From Cellulomonas phragmiteti (GTDB lineage: Bacteria; Actinomycetota; Actinomycetes; Actinomycetales; Cellulomonadaceae), in contig NZ_BONP01000021.1 in NCBI RefSeq assembly GCF_016862775.1, positions 1-63,378 on the forward strand: a stretch of DNA of 63,378 bases, read 5' to 3'. The notes under the pieces are model-generated. The model was not told where the DNA came from. It ran no database searches and worked only from the letters and a program-made list of their open reading frames with translations. Both the position numbers and the translations under genes were made by a program. This document shows, piece after piece, positions 16,265 through 24,699 of the stretch; position 1 is the stretch's first letter; every line of letters starts with the position of its first letter.

Positions 16265-17383
16265 GTGAACCGCCGTCTCCCCCTCGTCATCCTGTCCGTC
16301 GCAGCGCTCGTCGTGCTGCCTGCCGCCTCCGCGACCGCGACCGGGAACCACGGGTACTCCAAGCCCGGGTACTCCTCGGGCCACGACCGCGGCAAGGGCC
16401 CCGGCAAGGTCAAGCCCACGCCGCAGCCCACCTCCGCCCCCACCGACCTGTGCGGTGGCACGCGCAAGGGCGAGGTCATCGCCTGGCACGCCTACACGTG
16501 CGAGAAGGCCACGGGGTACTACCTCTACAAGAAGCTCGACGTGCGCAAGCCGGCCGGGTTCTGGAACAGCGGCGAGCAGCACCGCGTCGCGCTGCACCCG
16601 GTGTGGGCGTGGCCCTCGGCCGACGCGTCGCTGCGCCTCGAGGCGTCGAAGAGCCTGCCGCGCGAGTCGCAGGTCATCCCGCTCGAGCTGGACGCCGCCG
16701 ACACCGCGGCCGTCTGCGCCGACCGCGCGTCCTACGGCCTGCAGGTGGACCTCGCGGGCAACGGCGTCGCCGGTCGCGAGCTCGACCTCGTGTCCGTCAT
16801 GCCGACGATCATCACGCCGCCGAACGGCGGGTTCATGCCGAACACGCTCGCCTACTACGGCCACTACGAGGTCTCGCGCATCGTCGACCTCGACGCCCTG
16901 TGCGCCCCGGCGCCGACGCCGAGCCCGACCCCGGTCGTGCCGACGCCGACCCCGACGACCCCGGTCGTCGTCGTCCCGACGCCCACGCCGACCCCGCCGG
17001 TCGAGGTCGTCCCGACGCCTGCGCCGACGCCGACCCCGTCGCCGAGCCCGACCGCCGAGGTCGAGGAGACGCCCGAGGCGACGCCTCCGGCGCCCGTGCC
17101 CTCGCCGTCGCCGTCCGAGACCAGCGAGGTGCTCCCGGCCCCGGCCGAGACCCCGACGCCGGTCGCGACGCCGGCGCCGAGCGCCACCCCGACGCCGGCC
17201 GCCACGCCCACGCCGACCCCCACGCCGACGGAGCGCGCCGAGGTGCTCGCCGCGGTCGACGACGACGACCGGCTCGCCGCGACGGGCACGCAGGCCGCCC
17301 TCGGCCTGATGGCCGCGATCGGTGCGATCGCCGGTGGCGCCGCCCTCGTGCTCGCCCGGCGCCGTCACCGCACGGAGAGCTGA
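16265..17383 (+). CDS. secreted wall-anchored protein (LAATG)
   Basis: A 372-residue surface protein. A signal peptide (RRLPLVILSVAALVVLPAASA) precedes a short Gly/Ser/Lys-rich stretch, a domain of about 175 residues with paired cysteines (DLCGGTRK, YTCEKATGYY, AAVCADRAS), then ~110 residues of Pro/Thr/Glu-rich spacer. It ends with LAATG, a hydrophobic helix and ARRRHRTES. LAxTG is the actinobacterial class E type sortase signal, so the protein should be covalently attached to peptidoglycan. GTG 16265 has an AGGAG site. The globular domain is not recognised. No sortase gene lies in this window. Confidence 0.8.
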   Translation: MNRRLPLVILSVAALVVLPAASATATGNHGYSKPGYSSGHDRGKGPGKVKPTPQPTSAPTDLCGGTRKGEVIAWHAYTCEKATGYYLYKKLDVRKPAGFWNSGEQHRVALHPVWAWPSADASLRLEASKSLPRESQVIPLELDAADTAAVCADRASYGLQVDLAGNGVAGRELDLVSVMPTIITPPNGGFMPNTLAYYGHYEVSRIVDLDALCAPAPTPSPTPVVPTPTPTTPVVVVPTPTPTPPVEVVPTPAPTPTPSPSPTAEVEETPEATPPAPVPSPSPSETSEVLPAPAETPTPVATPAPSATPTPAATPTPTPTPTERAEVLAAVDDDDRLAATGTQAALGLMAAIGAIAGGAALVLARRRHRTES

Positions 17384-17434
17384 CCCGGGGCGCACCCGCG
17401 CCCGACCCACGGGTGTCAGCGACACCCCCAGAAC

Positions 17435-17475
17435 ACGTCACCCCCCGGCCCTCCCCCCCGGCCGGGGGGTGACGT
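17435..17475. terminator. 16-bp stem terminator
   Basis: Perfect inverted repeat of 16 bp, arms ACGTCACCCCCCGGCC (17435-17450) and GGCCGGGGGGTGACGT (17460-17475), loop 9 bases. It lies 51 bases after the wall-protein stop and isolates it from the beta-propeller genes. Confidence 0.85.
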
Positions 17476-17583
17476 CCGTCCGGGCATGTCCACCGATCCG
17501 CCCCGGCGGGCGGCACGGCCCCGGCAGCCTGCGCGCCCGGGTGAGCGCGGGCCGCACGCCTGTCGCCCACCTCGTCCGGCGGT

Positions 17584-17589
17584 TAGCCT
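17584..17589 (+). promoter_or_regulatory. -10 box, leaderless start (paralogue 1)
   Basis: TAGCCT followed by exactly six bases and the GTG start at 17596. This spacing places the transcription start at or next to the start codon; no ribosome site is present. The same layout recurs before the next two paralogues. Confidence 0.65.
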
Positions 17590-17595
17590 GCGCCC

Positions 17596-19125
17596 GTGGC
17601 ACGCGGCGACGCGAGGACGGACGTCGAGCTCGTCGAGGACGACGGGGACGACGCCCCCGGCGCGCCCCGGGACGCCGGGACCGGCCCCACGGGACGCGGC
17701 GCACGCACCGCCCCCGGGCCCACGGCGGACGACGCCCCGCGCCGCACCCGCCGGCGCGTCCTGGCCCTCGCGGCGGTGCTGGTCGCGGTGATCGTCGCGG
17801 TCGCCGTCGTCGGGGAGACGGTGGCCCGCTCGCGCGAGCAGGCCCGGGTCGCGGCCGTCGCCGGGGTGCCCGGCGTCGTCGACGTGGCCGACGGGCCGGT
17901 CCGGGTGCTGCGCACCGCGGCGGACGAGGGGGTGCGTCGCGCGAGCGCCCGCACGTCCGCCGGTCTGCTGGTCAGCGCGTCCGCCGGGCAGGACGGCGAG
18001 GAGTCGGTCCGCGCGATCGACCCCACCGACGGCTCCGTGGCGTGGGAGACCACGCTGATCCCGCGCGGGCAGGAGCTGCACGTCCCGCCGGGCGGCGAGC
18101 TGGTCCCCAGCCGCGGCTGGTGCCGGGCGCACGGCGCCGGCGAGGACCTGCTGGTGTGCCTGGCCGACAACGGGCTCTCGCTGGTGGGGCGCGGCACGCT
18201 CACCCAGGTGCGGCCGACCGTGACGCGGCTGCTGCTGCTCGACGCGCGCGACGGGTCGGTCGTCACGGACCTGTCGGGTGCCGTGGGTGACCCGATGGTG
18301 TCGCGGTCGTCGGTCGTCCTGGACGACCTGGTCGTGCTGGGTGGTGCCGACGGCGGCGGCGCCCACGTGCGTGCGGTCACCGCGGACGGCACGGTCGCCT
18401 GGCAGGGCACGTTCCCGACCAGGACGACCACGGCCTTCGGTGCGCACGTCGAGCTGCACGCCACGACGGACGGCGTCGCGGTCGCCACGTCGGACGCGCT
18501 GCGGCTGCTCGACGCGCGGGGCGTCACCCGGCAGGAGGTCGAGCTGTCCTCCGCCGACCACGTGCGCGGCACGGCCGGCGACGCGGCGCTGGTGCAGACG
18601 CCCGCCGGCCGGACGGTCGTCGTGCGCCCGGCCGGCGTGCAGCGGCTCCCGGGCGACTGGGTGGAGCTGACGGTCGACGACGGCAGCACGCCGGGCCTCC
18701 TGCTGACGTCGGACGACGACGGCCTGCACGCGTGGGACGCCGCCGGCACGCCGCTGTGGACGTCGGACCGGCGGGTGGGCGGCCGGGACGCCCTGTCCCT
18801 CGCGGGTCGGGTCCTCGTCGGGCAGGGTGCGGGGGTCGTCGCCCTCGACGGCGTCACCGGCGAGCAGCTGTGGCGCGTGGACGGCCTGCTGCCGGACTCC
18901 GGCCTGACGACGGACGGGCGCCACCTGTTCGTCCTCGGTCCGCGCCCGGGCGCCAGCGACCCGGAGGTCCTGGTCGCGCTCGACCCCACGGACGGCGACG
19001 TGGCGTGGCGCGTGACGCTGCCGGTGGAGGGCAACGTGCTCCGCTCGGTGCTGGGGCTGCTCGCCGTCTACTCGTTCGCCCCGCTCTCCGACGGGACCTG
19101 GCCCGTCATCACCCTCCTGGGGTGA
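17596..19125 (+). CDS. membrane-tethered beta-propeller protein 1
   Basis: A 509-residue protein. The N-terminal cytoplasmic tail carries the acidic motif DVELVEDD shared with paralogue 3, then Pro/Arg-rich sequence, one transmembrane helix (VLALAAVLVAVIVAVAVVG) and an extracellular domain made of PQQ-like propeller repeats (for example AIDPTDGSVAWETTL, LDARDGSVVTDL, ALDGVTGEQLWRVDG). Conserved blocks VDDGSTPGLLLTSDDD and TTDGRHLFVLG are repeated in the paralogues. Likely a surface sensor, binding protein or scaffold; PQQ itself need not be bound. First of three tandem paralogues, each with its own promoter. Confidence 0.8.
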   Translation: MARGDARTDVELVEDDGDDAPGAPRDAGTGPTGRGARTAPGPTADDAPRRTRRRVLALAAVLVAVIVAVAVVGETVARSREQARVAAVAGVPGVVDVADGPVRVLRTAADEGVRRASARTSAGLLVSASAGQDGEESVRAIDPTDGSVAWETTLIPRGQELHVPPGGELVPSRGWCRAHGAGEDLLVCLADNGLSLVGRGTLTQVRPTVTRLLLLDARDGSVVTDLSGAVGDPMVSRSSVVLDDLVVLGGADGGGAHVRAVTADGTVAWQGTFPTRTTTAFGAHVELHATTDGVAVATSDALRLLDARGVTRQEVELSSADHVRGTAGDAALVQTPAGRTVVVRPAGVQRLPGDWVELTVDDGSTPGLLLTSDDDGLHAWDAAGTPLWTSDRRVGGRDALSLAGRVLVGQGAGVVALDGVTGEQLWRVDGLLPDSGLTTDGRHLFVLGPRPGASDPEVLVALDPTDGDVAWRVTLPVEGNVLRSVLGLLAVYSFAPLSDGTWPVITLLG

Positions 19126-19142
19126 CGACGGGCCGTGCGGGC

Positions 19143-19148
19143 TACCGT
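19143..19148 (+). promoter_or_regulatory. -10 box, leaderless start (paralogue 2)
   Basis: TACCGT, then six bases, then ATG 19155. Same geometry as for the flanking paralogues, lying in a gap of only 29 bases after the first gene's stop. Confidence 0.55.
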
Positions 19149-19154
19149 GCGCGC

Positions 19155-20603
19155 ATGGGCCGGGCGCGCAGGGTCGAGGTGGAGCTCGGCGACGACGCGC
19201 CCGCGACCGACGCCGCACCGGCGCCCGCGCGCGACGAGCCGCGCCGCCGCCCGTGGTGGCTCGCGGCGGTGCTCGCGGTGGTGCTCGTGCTCGTCGGTGC
19301 GCAGGTCGTCACCGACCAGCGGGAGCGCGCCGCGCGGGCGGCGCTGGCCGCCGTCCCGGGCGTCCTGTCGCCGCTCGACGACGTCGTGCGGGCCGCGTGG
19401 CAGGTCGACCCGGGGACGCGGCCCGGTGCTCGCGTCGGCGACGTGCTGGTCGCCGGGCTCGTGAGCGACGACCAGGCCGTGGCGCTGCAGGGCCTCGACG
19501 TGGCCACGGGCGCACCGGTGTGGACGCTCGAGGTGCTGGCCGCGCGCGGTGACTGGGTGCCCGACGCCCTGGCCGACACCGTGCCGTGCGCGACCGTCCC
19601 GGCGCGCCCGGGGCAGGTCGCGTGCCTGGTCACCGAGGGTGGCTGGGGTCGGGTCGACGGTCGCTGGGTGCAGACGCCCACCGCGACCGCCCGGCTGCTC
19701 GTGCTCGACGCCGCCGACGGCACGGTGCGCGTGGACCGTGAGGTCCCGCCGTCGACGCAGTCGTTCACGCCGTCGGGGCAGGACGTGCTCCTCGTCGGCC
19801 ACGAGGGCGGCACGCTGCACGTGCGCGCGCAGTCCCTGGCGGAGGGCACGCCGCGGTGGCAGGTGACCGCGGACGTCGCCGACGACGGTCCGTTCGCGGA
19901 GGTGACCGCGACCAGCGGCCTGCTCGACGCGGGCACCCTGGGTGTCGTGCACGGGCGCGGGGTCACGCTCGTGGCCACGGACGGCGAGGTGCTGCGGACG
20001 GTGGTCGCCGAGCCGCGGGCGGCGCTGTCCGGGGTGACGACGACGTCGAGCGCCGTGCTGGCGCCCGCGCTGCGCGCCGCGGTGGTCGGTGACGGCGAGC
20101 GCACCACGGTGGTGTCGGCGACGGCCGAGGTCGTCCTCGACGGCACGCCGGTGCGGGTGGTCGTCGACGACGGCAGCGTGCCCGGCCTCGTGCTGACGCG
20201 CACGCCGCGCCTGGAGGCGTGGGACGCGGGCGACGGCACCCGGCGATGGGGGACGACGGTCGTCGACGCCCAGGACGTGGTCGTGCTGCGCGGCCGGGTG
20301 CACGTGGGCACGTCGGCGGCGGTCGTGACGTACGACGGCGCGACGGGCGCCGAGCTGTGGCGCACGCAGCGGCCGACCGCGACGGGGCCGCCCCAGACCG
20401 ACGGCCGGCACCTGCTGGTCCTGGGCGGCCGCGACGGCCGGCACCGCGCCCCGTACGACCTGGTCGCGCTGCACGTCACCGACGGCACCGAGGCCTGGCG
20501 CACCCCGCTGCCCGCCGGCACGTCGGTGCAGGGACTGCAGGGCCTGCTGGTCACCCGGCCCCTGGACCCGGTGGTGCCGACGGTCGCGCAGGTGCTGCGC
20601 TGA
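19155..20603 (+). CDS. membrane-tethered beta-propeller protein 2
   Basis: A 482-residue paralogue of its neighbours. A short acidic start (RRVEVELGDDAPATD, a degenerate form of the DVELVEDD motif) and a basic RRRPW stretch precede a transmembrane helix (LAAVLAVVLVLVGAQVV). The extracellular part has propeller repeats such as GLDVATGAPVWTLEVL, VLDAADGTVRVDREV and TYDGATGAELWRTQ, and the conserved blocks VDDGSVPGLVLTRTPR and QTDGRHLLVLGG. The upstream open frame to 18732 lies inside paralogue 1 and was rejected in favour of ATG 19155. Function unknown. Confidence 0.8.
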   Translation: MGRARRVEVELGDDAPATDAAPAPARDEPRRRPWWLAAVLAVVLVLVGAQVVTDQRERAARAALAAVPGVLSPLDDVVRAAWQVDPGTRPGARVGDVLVAGLVSDDQAVALQGLDVATGAPVWTLEVLAARGDWVPDALADTVPCATVPARPGQVACLVTEGGWGRVDGRWVQTPTATARLLVLDAADGTVRVDREVPPSTQSFTPSGQDVLLVGHEGGTLHVRAQSLAEGTPRWQVTADVADDGPFAEVTATSGLLDAGTLGVVHGRGVTLVATDGEVLRTVVAEPRAALSGVTTTSSAVLAPALRAAVVGDGERTTVVSATAEVVLDGTPVRVVVDDGSVPGLVLTRTPRLEAWDAGDGTRRWGTTVVDAQDVVVLRGRVHVGTSAAVVTYDGATGAELWRTQRPTATGPPQTDGRHLLVLGGRDGRHRAPYDLVALHVTDGTEAWRTPLPAGTSVQGLQGLLVTRPLDPVVPTVAQVLR

Positions 20604-20644
20604 GCCGGGCGCGCCGTCCGTCCCCGCGCGGCCGCGGACACCGC

Positions 20645-20650
20645 TAGCCT
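20645..20650 (+). promoter_or_regulatory. -10 box, leaderless start (paralogue 3)
   Basis: TAGCCT, identical to the box of paralogue 1, then six bases (GCGACG) and ATG 20657. No ribosome-binding site is present. Confidence 0.65.
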
Positions 20651-20656
20651 GCGACG

Positions 20657-22165
20657 ATGGCACGCCGCGGTCCGCTGCACGACGTCGAGCTGGTCGAGGA
20701 CGACGAGCCCGACGCTCCCGCGCCGACGGCGCCGGACACCCACCCGCCGTCGCGGCCCCGACGGCGGCGGGCCGTCGCGGCCGCGGCGGCCCTGCTCGTG
20801 GTGGTCGTCGGCGCGGCCGTCGTCGGGCAGGGGGTCGTCGACGCCCGCGAGCGCGAGACCGTCGCCGCGGTCGCGCGCCAGCCCGGTGGCGTCGACCTGC
20901 TGGCGGGGCCGCCGGCCATGCGGTGGGAGGCGTCGTTCGACGACCTCTACCTCGGCGCCGAGGTACGCGCGGGGGACGTGCTCGTGGGGGTGCAGCACGC
21001 CTCGCAGGGGCCGGTGGCGGTGGCCGGGCGCGACGCCGGGACGGGTGCGGAGGTGTGGCGCACCGAGCTCGTCGACGGGACGACCCGCGAGCAGCCCGCC
21101 GGGACCCCGGAGGCGCACGCGTGGTCCGGGCAGTGCGTCGGGGTGACCGGTGAGCAGCACCTGGTGGTCTGCATGGCGCACGACGGCTCCTGGGTGGTGG
21201 CCGACCTCCAGTCGGTCGAGGTGCCGCCGTCGACGGTCCGGGTGGTGGTCCTCGACGTGCGCGACGGGTCGGTCGTCGAGGACCTCACGCAGGCGCTGCA
21301 CGTCACGGACCGGCCCTCCGCGGTGGCGGCCACGGGCGGCGTCGTGGCGGTCGCCGTCGCGGCGGACGCGGGCGCGCAGGTCCACGCGGTGCGGCTCGAC
21401 GGCACGCCGGCGTGGGAGCTGACCGTCCCCGGGCCGCGCGACGAGGACGGCTGGGGGACGTTCGTCACGTCCGTGGGCGAGCTGGTGGCGCTGGTGACGC
21501 CCACCGAGCTGCGGCTGCTGGACGCCACGGGGCGCGCCGTGCGCACGGAGCAGCTGGACGGGCGGTTCGTGACGGGCCGGCCCGGGATCGAGCTGTACGT
21601 GGTGCCGTCCCCGATGGGGTACGAGCGCGGTGCCGACGGGTCGCGCGTCGAGGGCGCGCGGACCACGACGACGGTGGTGCGGCCCGAGGGCGACGTGGAG
21701 GTGACCGGCGACATCGTGGTGACCCAGGTCGACGACGGCAGCGTCCCGGGCCTGGTCCTCACCTCGGGCGGGGGACGGCTGACCGCGTGGGACGGCGAGG
21801 GCGCCGAGGTGTGGTCGGTCGAGGTGGCCGCGCCGGGCGCCGCGCTGCTGCTGGCGGGGCGCGTGCACGTGGACGCGGGCTCGGAGGTGCTGACGCTGGA
21901 CGCGCGGACGGGGGACGAGCTGTGGCGCTCGTCCGCCACGACCGCGCTGCCCGTGACGGACGGCCGGCACCTGCTGGCGCTGGCGGCGGCCCCGCAGCGG
22001 GGGCAGCGGGCCGAGCTCGTGGCCCTGGACCCCGCCGGTGGCGGGGAGCTGTGGCGCGGTCCGCTGCCCGACGGCACGGACGAGGTGCGCACCCACCTGC
22101 GGCTGCTGCTGGCCGTCGAGCTCGGCAGCGGCGAGGGGGGCGAGAGCTACACGGTCCTCGGGTGA
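20657..22165 (+). CDS. membrane-tethered beta-propeller protein 3
   Basis: A 502-residue paralogue. N-terminal DVELVEDDEPDAP motif, a Pro/Arg stretch, a transmembrane helix (AAAAALLVVVVGAAVVG) and propeller repeats including AGRDAGTGAEVWRTELV, TAWDGEGAEVWSVEV and TLDARTGDELWRSS. Blocks VDDGSVPGLVLTSGGG and VTDGRHLLALAA align with the paralogues. Two cysteines in the first third (GQCVGVTG, LVVCMAHD) match similarly placed cysteines in paralogue 1 (GWCRAHG, LLVCLADN), suggesting a disulphide. Ends 5 bases before a strong hairpin. Function unknown. Confidence 0.8.
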   Translation: MARRGPLHDVELVEDDEPDAPAPTAPDTHPPSRPRRRRAVAAAAALLVVVVGAAVVGQGVVDARERETVAAVARQPGGVDLLAGPPAMRWEASFDDLYLGAEVRAGDVLVGVQHASQGPVAVAGRDAGTGAEVWRTELVDGTTREQPAGTPEAHAWSGQCVGVTGEQHLVVCMAHDGSWVVADLQSVEVPPSTVRVVVLDVRDGSVVEDLTQALHVTDRPSAVAATGGVVAVAVAADAGAQVHAVRLDGTPAWELTVPGPRDEDGWGTFVTSVGELVALVTPTELRLLDATGRAVRTEQLDGRFVTGRPGIELYVVPSPMGYERGADGSRVEGARTTTTVVRPEGDVEVTGDIVVTQVDDGSVPGLVLTSGGGRLTAWDGEGAEVWSVEVAAPGAALLLAGRVHVDAGSEVLTLDARTGDELWRSSATTALPVTDGRHLLALAAAPQRGQRAELVALDPAGGGELWRGPLPDGTDEVRTHLRLLLAVELGSGEGGESYTVLG

Positions 22166-22170
22166 GCAGG

Positions 22171-22208
22171 ACGGTGCCCTGCGGGGGGTCGGTCCCGCAG
22201 GGCACCGT
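22171..22208. terminator. bidirectional terminator hairpin
   Basis: Perfect 15-bp inverted repeat, ACGGTGCCCTGCGGG / CCCGCAGGGCACCGT, loop 8 bases. It lies between the converging third propeller gene and the GH64 gene and can serve both. Confidence 0.85.
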
Positions 22209-22252
22209 CGTCCGGGGCCGCGCCGCTCAGGCGCGGGGTGCGGTGCGCGTGC

Positions 22253-23908
22253 TCAGCGCAGCGACCACTTCTGGTTGGACGTCCCGCCGCACTGCCAGAT
22301 CTGCAGCAGGGCGTTGTCGGCGCGGTTGAGGTCGACGACGTCGAGGCACTTGTCGGACTGCGGGTTGACCAGGTCCCCGGCGGCCGTCAGCACCCAGCGC
22401 TGCGCGGCGTTGCCGCTGCACGTGGCGAGCTGCACGGGCGTGCCGTTGGTGGTGGCGCCCCAGGTGACGTCGAGGCACTGGTTGCCCTGGGTGCGGACGG
22501 TCCCGCCGGTGAGCTCCCACCGCTGGTTGGTGCCGCCGTGGCAGCCCCACATGACGACCCGGGTGCCGGGCTCGTACCGGCCGCCCGGCACGTCGAGGCA
22601 CTTGCCGTTGAGCGCGGACACCAGCATCCGGCCGGTGGTGGGGGTGCCGGGGTCGCCGCCGCCGGTCTCGCCGCCGGTGCCGCCGCCGCCCCCGCCGGAG
22701 GTCCCGCCGACGAACGGCGTGAGGTCGACGCGGGCCGAGCGCGGGTCCCCGTCGTGGACGAGGGACTCGAAGGCGCCGACGTCGTCGAACGCGAAGGCGT
22801 AGGCGCGGCCGTCGACCATGGCGGCGTGCACGGCCTTGCCGTACTCGTTGACGGGGGTCGCGCGGTAGAACTGCGAGGCGTCGGTGACGGGCTCGAGCGT
22901 CGAGGTGCCGAGCGTGCCGCGGAACAGCGCGGCGCACAGCGTGCGGGCGATGGGCCCGACGACCTGGTCGTTGGGGGCGTGCAGCGCCCCGTCGCAGCCC
23001 CACACGTCCGCGGACGACGGGCGCGCGAAGCTCGCGACCTGCCGGCCGGAGGAGTCGGTGAAGACGAGCGAGGTGCCGCTGCTGCGGCCGGTGTACCGCA
23101 CGTCGGGGCGGTCACCGAAGGGCGCGACGGTGAGCGTGCGCGAGGTGTACGAGCCCCAGGCGGTGGCGATGTAGCCGTCGAGGAACGTCCTGCTCATGAG
23201 CCCGGCGGCGGCGGCCTTGCCGGGCGCCAGGACGCGCAGCACGGTGCCGTCGGCGCGGGTCACGACGCTGCCGGCCCACTCGGGGCGGGCGCGCAGGGCG
23301 TCGATGACGGCGGCGCGGCCGTTCGGGACGAGGCGGCCGGTGGTGCGCGTCGTGCCGGACGCGCCGGTGACGCTGACGGAGTGCGGCACGGCGAACATGT
23401 CGACCTGCGAGCTGTTGAGCCACAGCCCGGCGTCGTTGTACGTGAACTCGCTCCAGTCGAACAGGATGTCGCGCGTCGGGTCGCCGCCGGCCCACGGGGC
23501 GGGCTGCACGAGGCCGTCGGGCGTCAGGGAGAACGGCAGCTTCTGCCCGAACGAGAAGTACATGCGCCCGGAGAACCCGCGCGGCACGCGCACCGTCGTG
23601 CTGCCGCCGTTCGCGGGCCCGGCGATCGAGGCGTCGGGTGCGGGTGAGGGCGGGTTGGACCCGGCGGGCCACGCGTTGAACGTGCCGCTGCCGTCGACCC
23701 AGCCGAGGCGGCCGGTGGCGAGGTTCGTGCCGAGGACGTACAGGTACACCTGCTCGCCGCGGCCGGACTGGTTGCCGACGGTGATCGGCAGGCGGTCGGG
23801 CCCGACCGCGGCCGCGGGTGCGGCGGCGGCGATCCCCGCGACCAGCGTCCCCGCCAGGGTCAGGGCTGCCGTGACGGCTGCCGTCCACCTCGTGCGTACG
23901 TGGCGCAT
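22253..23908 (-). CDS. GH64 beta-1,3-glucanase with CBM13 lectin
   Basis: A 551-residue secreted enzyme. The signal peptide ends near APAAAVG. Residues ~38-395 match the GH64 (laminaripentaose-producing beta-1,3-glucanase/thaumatin-like) fold; the segment DWSEFTYNDAGLWLNSSQVDMF holds the likely catalytic Glu and Asp of the family. A Gly/Thr linker leads to a ricin-B-type carbohydrate-binding domain (~425-551) with three QxW repeats (NQRWEL, AQRWVL, NQKWSL) and paired cysteines. Acts outside the cell on callose-like or fungal beta-1,3-glucan. Two palindromes upstream may control it. Confidence 0.92.
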   Translation of the reverse strand: MRHVRTRWTAAVTAALTLAGTLVAGIAAAAPAAAVGPDRLPITVGNQSGRGEQVYLYVLGTNLATGRLGWVDGSGTFNAWPAGSNPPSPAPDASIAGPANGGSTTVRVPRGFSGRMYFSFGQKLPFSLTPDGLVQPAPWAGGDPTRDILFDWSEFTYNDAGLWLNSSQVDMFAVPHSVSVTGASGTTRTTGRLVPNGRAAVIDALRARPEWAGSVVTRADGTVLRVLAPGKAAAAGLMSRTFLDGYIATAWGSYTSRTLTVAPFGDRPDVRYTGRSSGTSLVFTDSSGRQVASFARPSSADVWGCDGALHAPNDQVVGPIARTLCAALFRGTLGTSTLEPVTDASQFYRATPVNEYGKAVHAAMVDGRAYAFAFDDVGAFESLVHDGDPRSARVDLTPFVGGTSGGGGGGTGGETGGGDPGTPTTGRMLVSALNGKCLDVPGGRYEPGTRVVMWGCHGGTNQRWELTGGTVRTQGNQCLDVTWGATTNGTPVQLATCSGNAAQRWVLTAAGDLVNPQSDKCLDVVDLNRADNALLQIWQCGGTSNQKWSLR

Positions 23909-23973
23909 CGCGCTCCTCTCGCCCCCCGGCTGCCCGCGCGGGGTGTACCGCGCGGGGAGGCCTCACCCGCCGT

Positions 23974-23989
23974 CCCTCGTCGACGAGGG
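23974..23989. promoter_or_regulatory. 16-bp palindrome upstream of GH64 gene
   Basis: CCCTCGTCGACGAGGG is a perfect palindrome 65 bases upstream of the GH64 start codon, inside the likely 5' untranslated region or promoter. Candidate repressor operator. Confidence 0.5.
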
Positions 23990-24002
23990 CGGCTGCGCGG
24001 CA

Positions 24003-24031
24003 CAGATAAGTACGGAGTGCTTACTTATCTG
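24003..24031. promoter_or_regulatory. AT-rich inverted repeat, candidate operator
   Basis: CAGATAAGTA (24003-24012) and TACTTATCTG (24022-24031) form a perfect 10-bp inverted repeat with a 9-base spacer. It is strikingly AT-rich for this genome and overlaps the probable promoter of the GH64 gene. It could alternatively end transcription of the leftward DUF1304 gene. A partial direct repeat (TCCATGAG twice) follows at about 24043-24061. Confidence 0.55.
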
Positions 24032-24121
24032 TCAGCAAGACTTCCATGAGAAGTCCATGAGCCGCGTCACCCGTTCGGCTGATTCGTGCACATCGGGTGA
24101 ATCGGACAGGCGTCCAGTGCG

Positions 24122-24508
24122 TCACACGAGCAGGCCGACCACCACGGCGACCACGGCCAGCAGCGGCACCACGCCCTGCTTCAGCGCGGCGGCCGCCTTG
24201 CTCCGGTCGGACAGCAGCAGGACCAGCGCCGCCGCCGCCATCGACCCCACGCCCGTCAGCACGAGCGTGAGACCGACCGTCCGGTGACCGACGGCGACCA
24301 GGACCACCCCCAGCAGCGCGGCCACCGCGAGGAACAGGTTGTAGAAACCCTGGTTGTAGGCGAGCGCGCGCGTCGCGCTCGCCTCGTCCGGCGTGGTCCC
24401 GAAGACCGCGCGCGCCCGCGGGGTCGTCCACGCGACCGACTCCAGCCAGAAGATGTAGACGTGCACGAGCGCGGCCACGCCCGCCAGCACCAGCCCGACG
24501 ACGACCAC
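24122..24508 (-). CDS. DUF1304-family membrane protein
   Basis: A 128-residue protein with about four transmembrane helices. It contains the family-typical HVYIFWLESVAWTTPRARAVFG and ALAYNQGFYNLFLA motifs. Function in the family is unknown. GTG 24508 was chosen because GAGGAGG lies 5 bases upstream and the resulting length fits the family; the longer frame to 24733 is Arg-rich and collides with the divergent gene's promoter. Confidence 0.82.
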   Translation of the reverse strand: MVVVGLVLAGVAALVHVYIFWLESVAWTTPRARAVFGTTPDEASATRALAYNQGFYNLFLAVAALLGVVLVAVGHRTVGLTLVLTGVGSMAAAALVLLLSDRSKAAAALKQGVVPLLAVVAVVVGLLV

Positions 24509-24699
24509 CGCGACCTCCTCGACCGGGCGCCCCTGCTCGCGCGCGCGGGACCTCCGCGCGGGCGGCGAGCCCGCCCGCAGCCCCAGGATCCGCCGGTCGG
24601 CGACCGCGCGCCAGCCGCTCGTCGCGCCGAGCACACGGCCAGGCCGTAGCGTCGGACGCGGTGGGCCCCGCCGGGAGCCTGGGACGACGGAGGACACCG

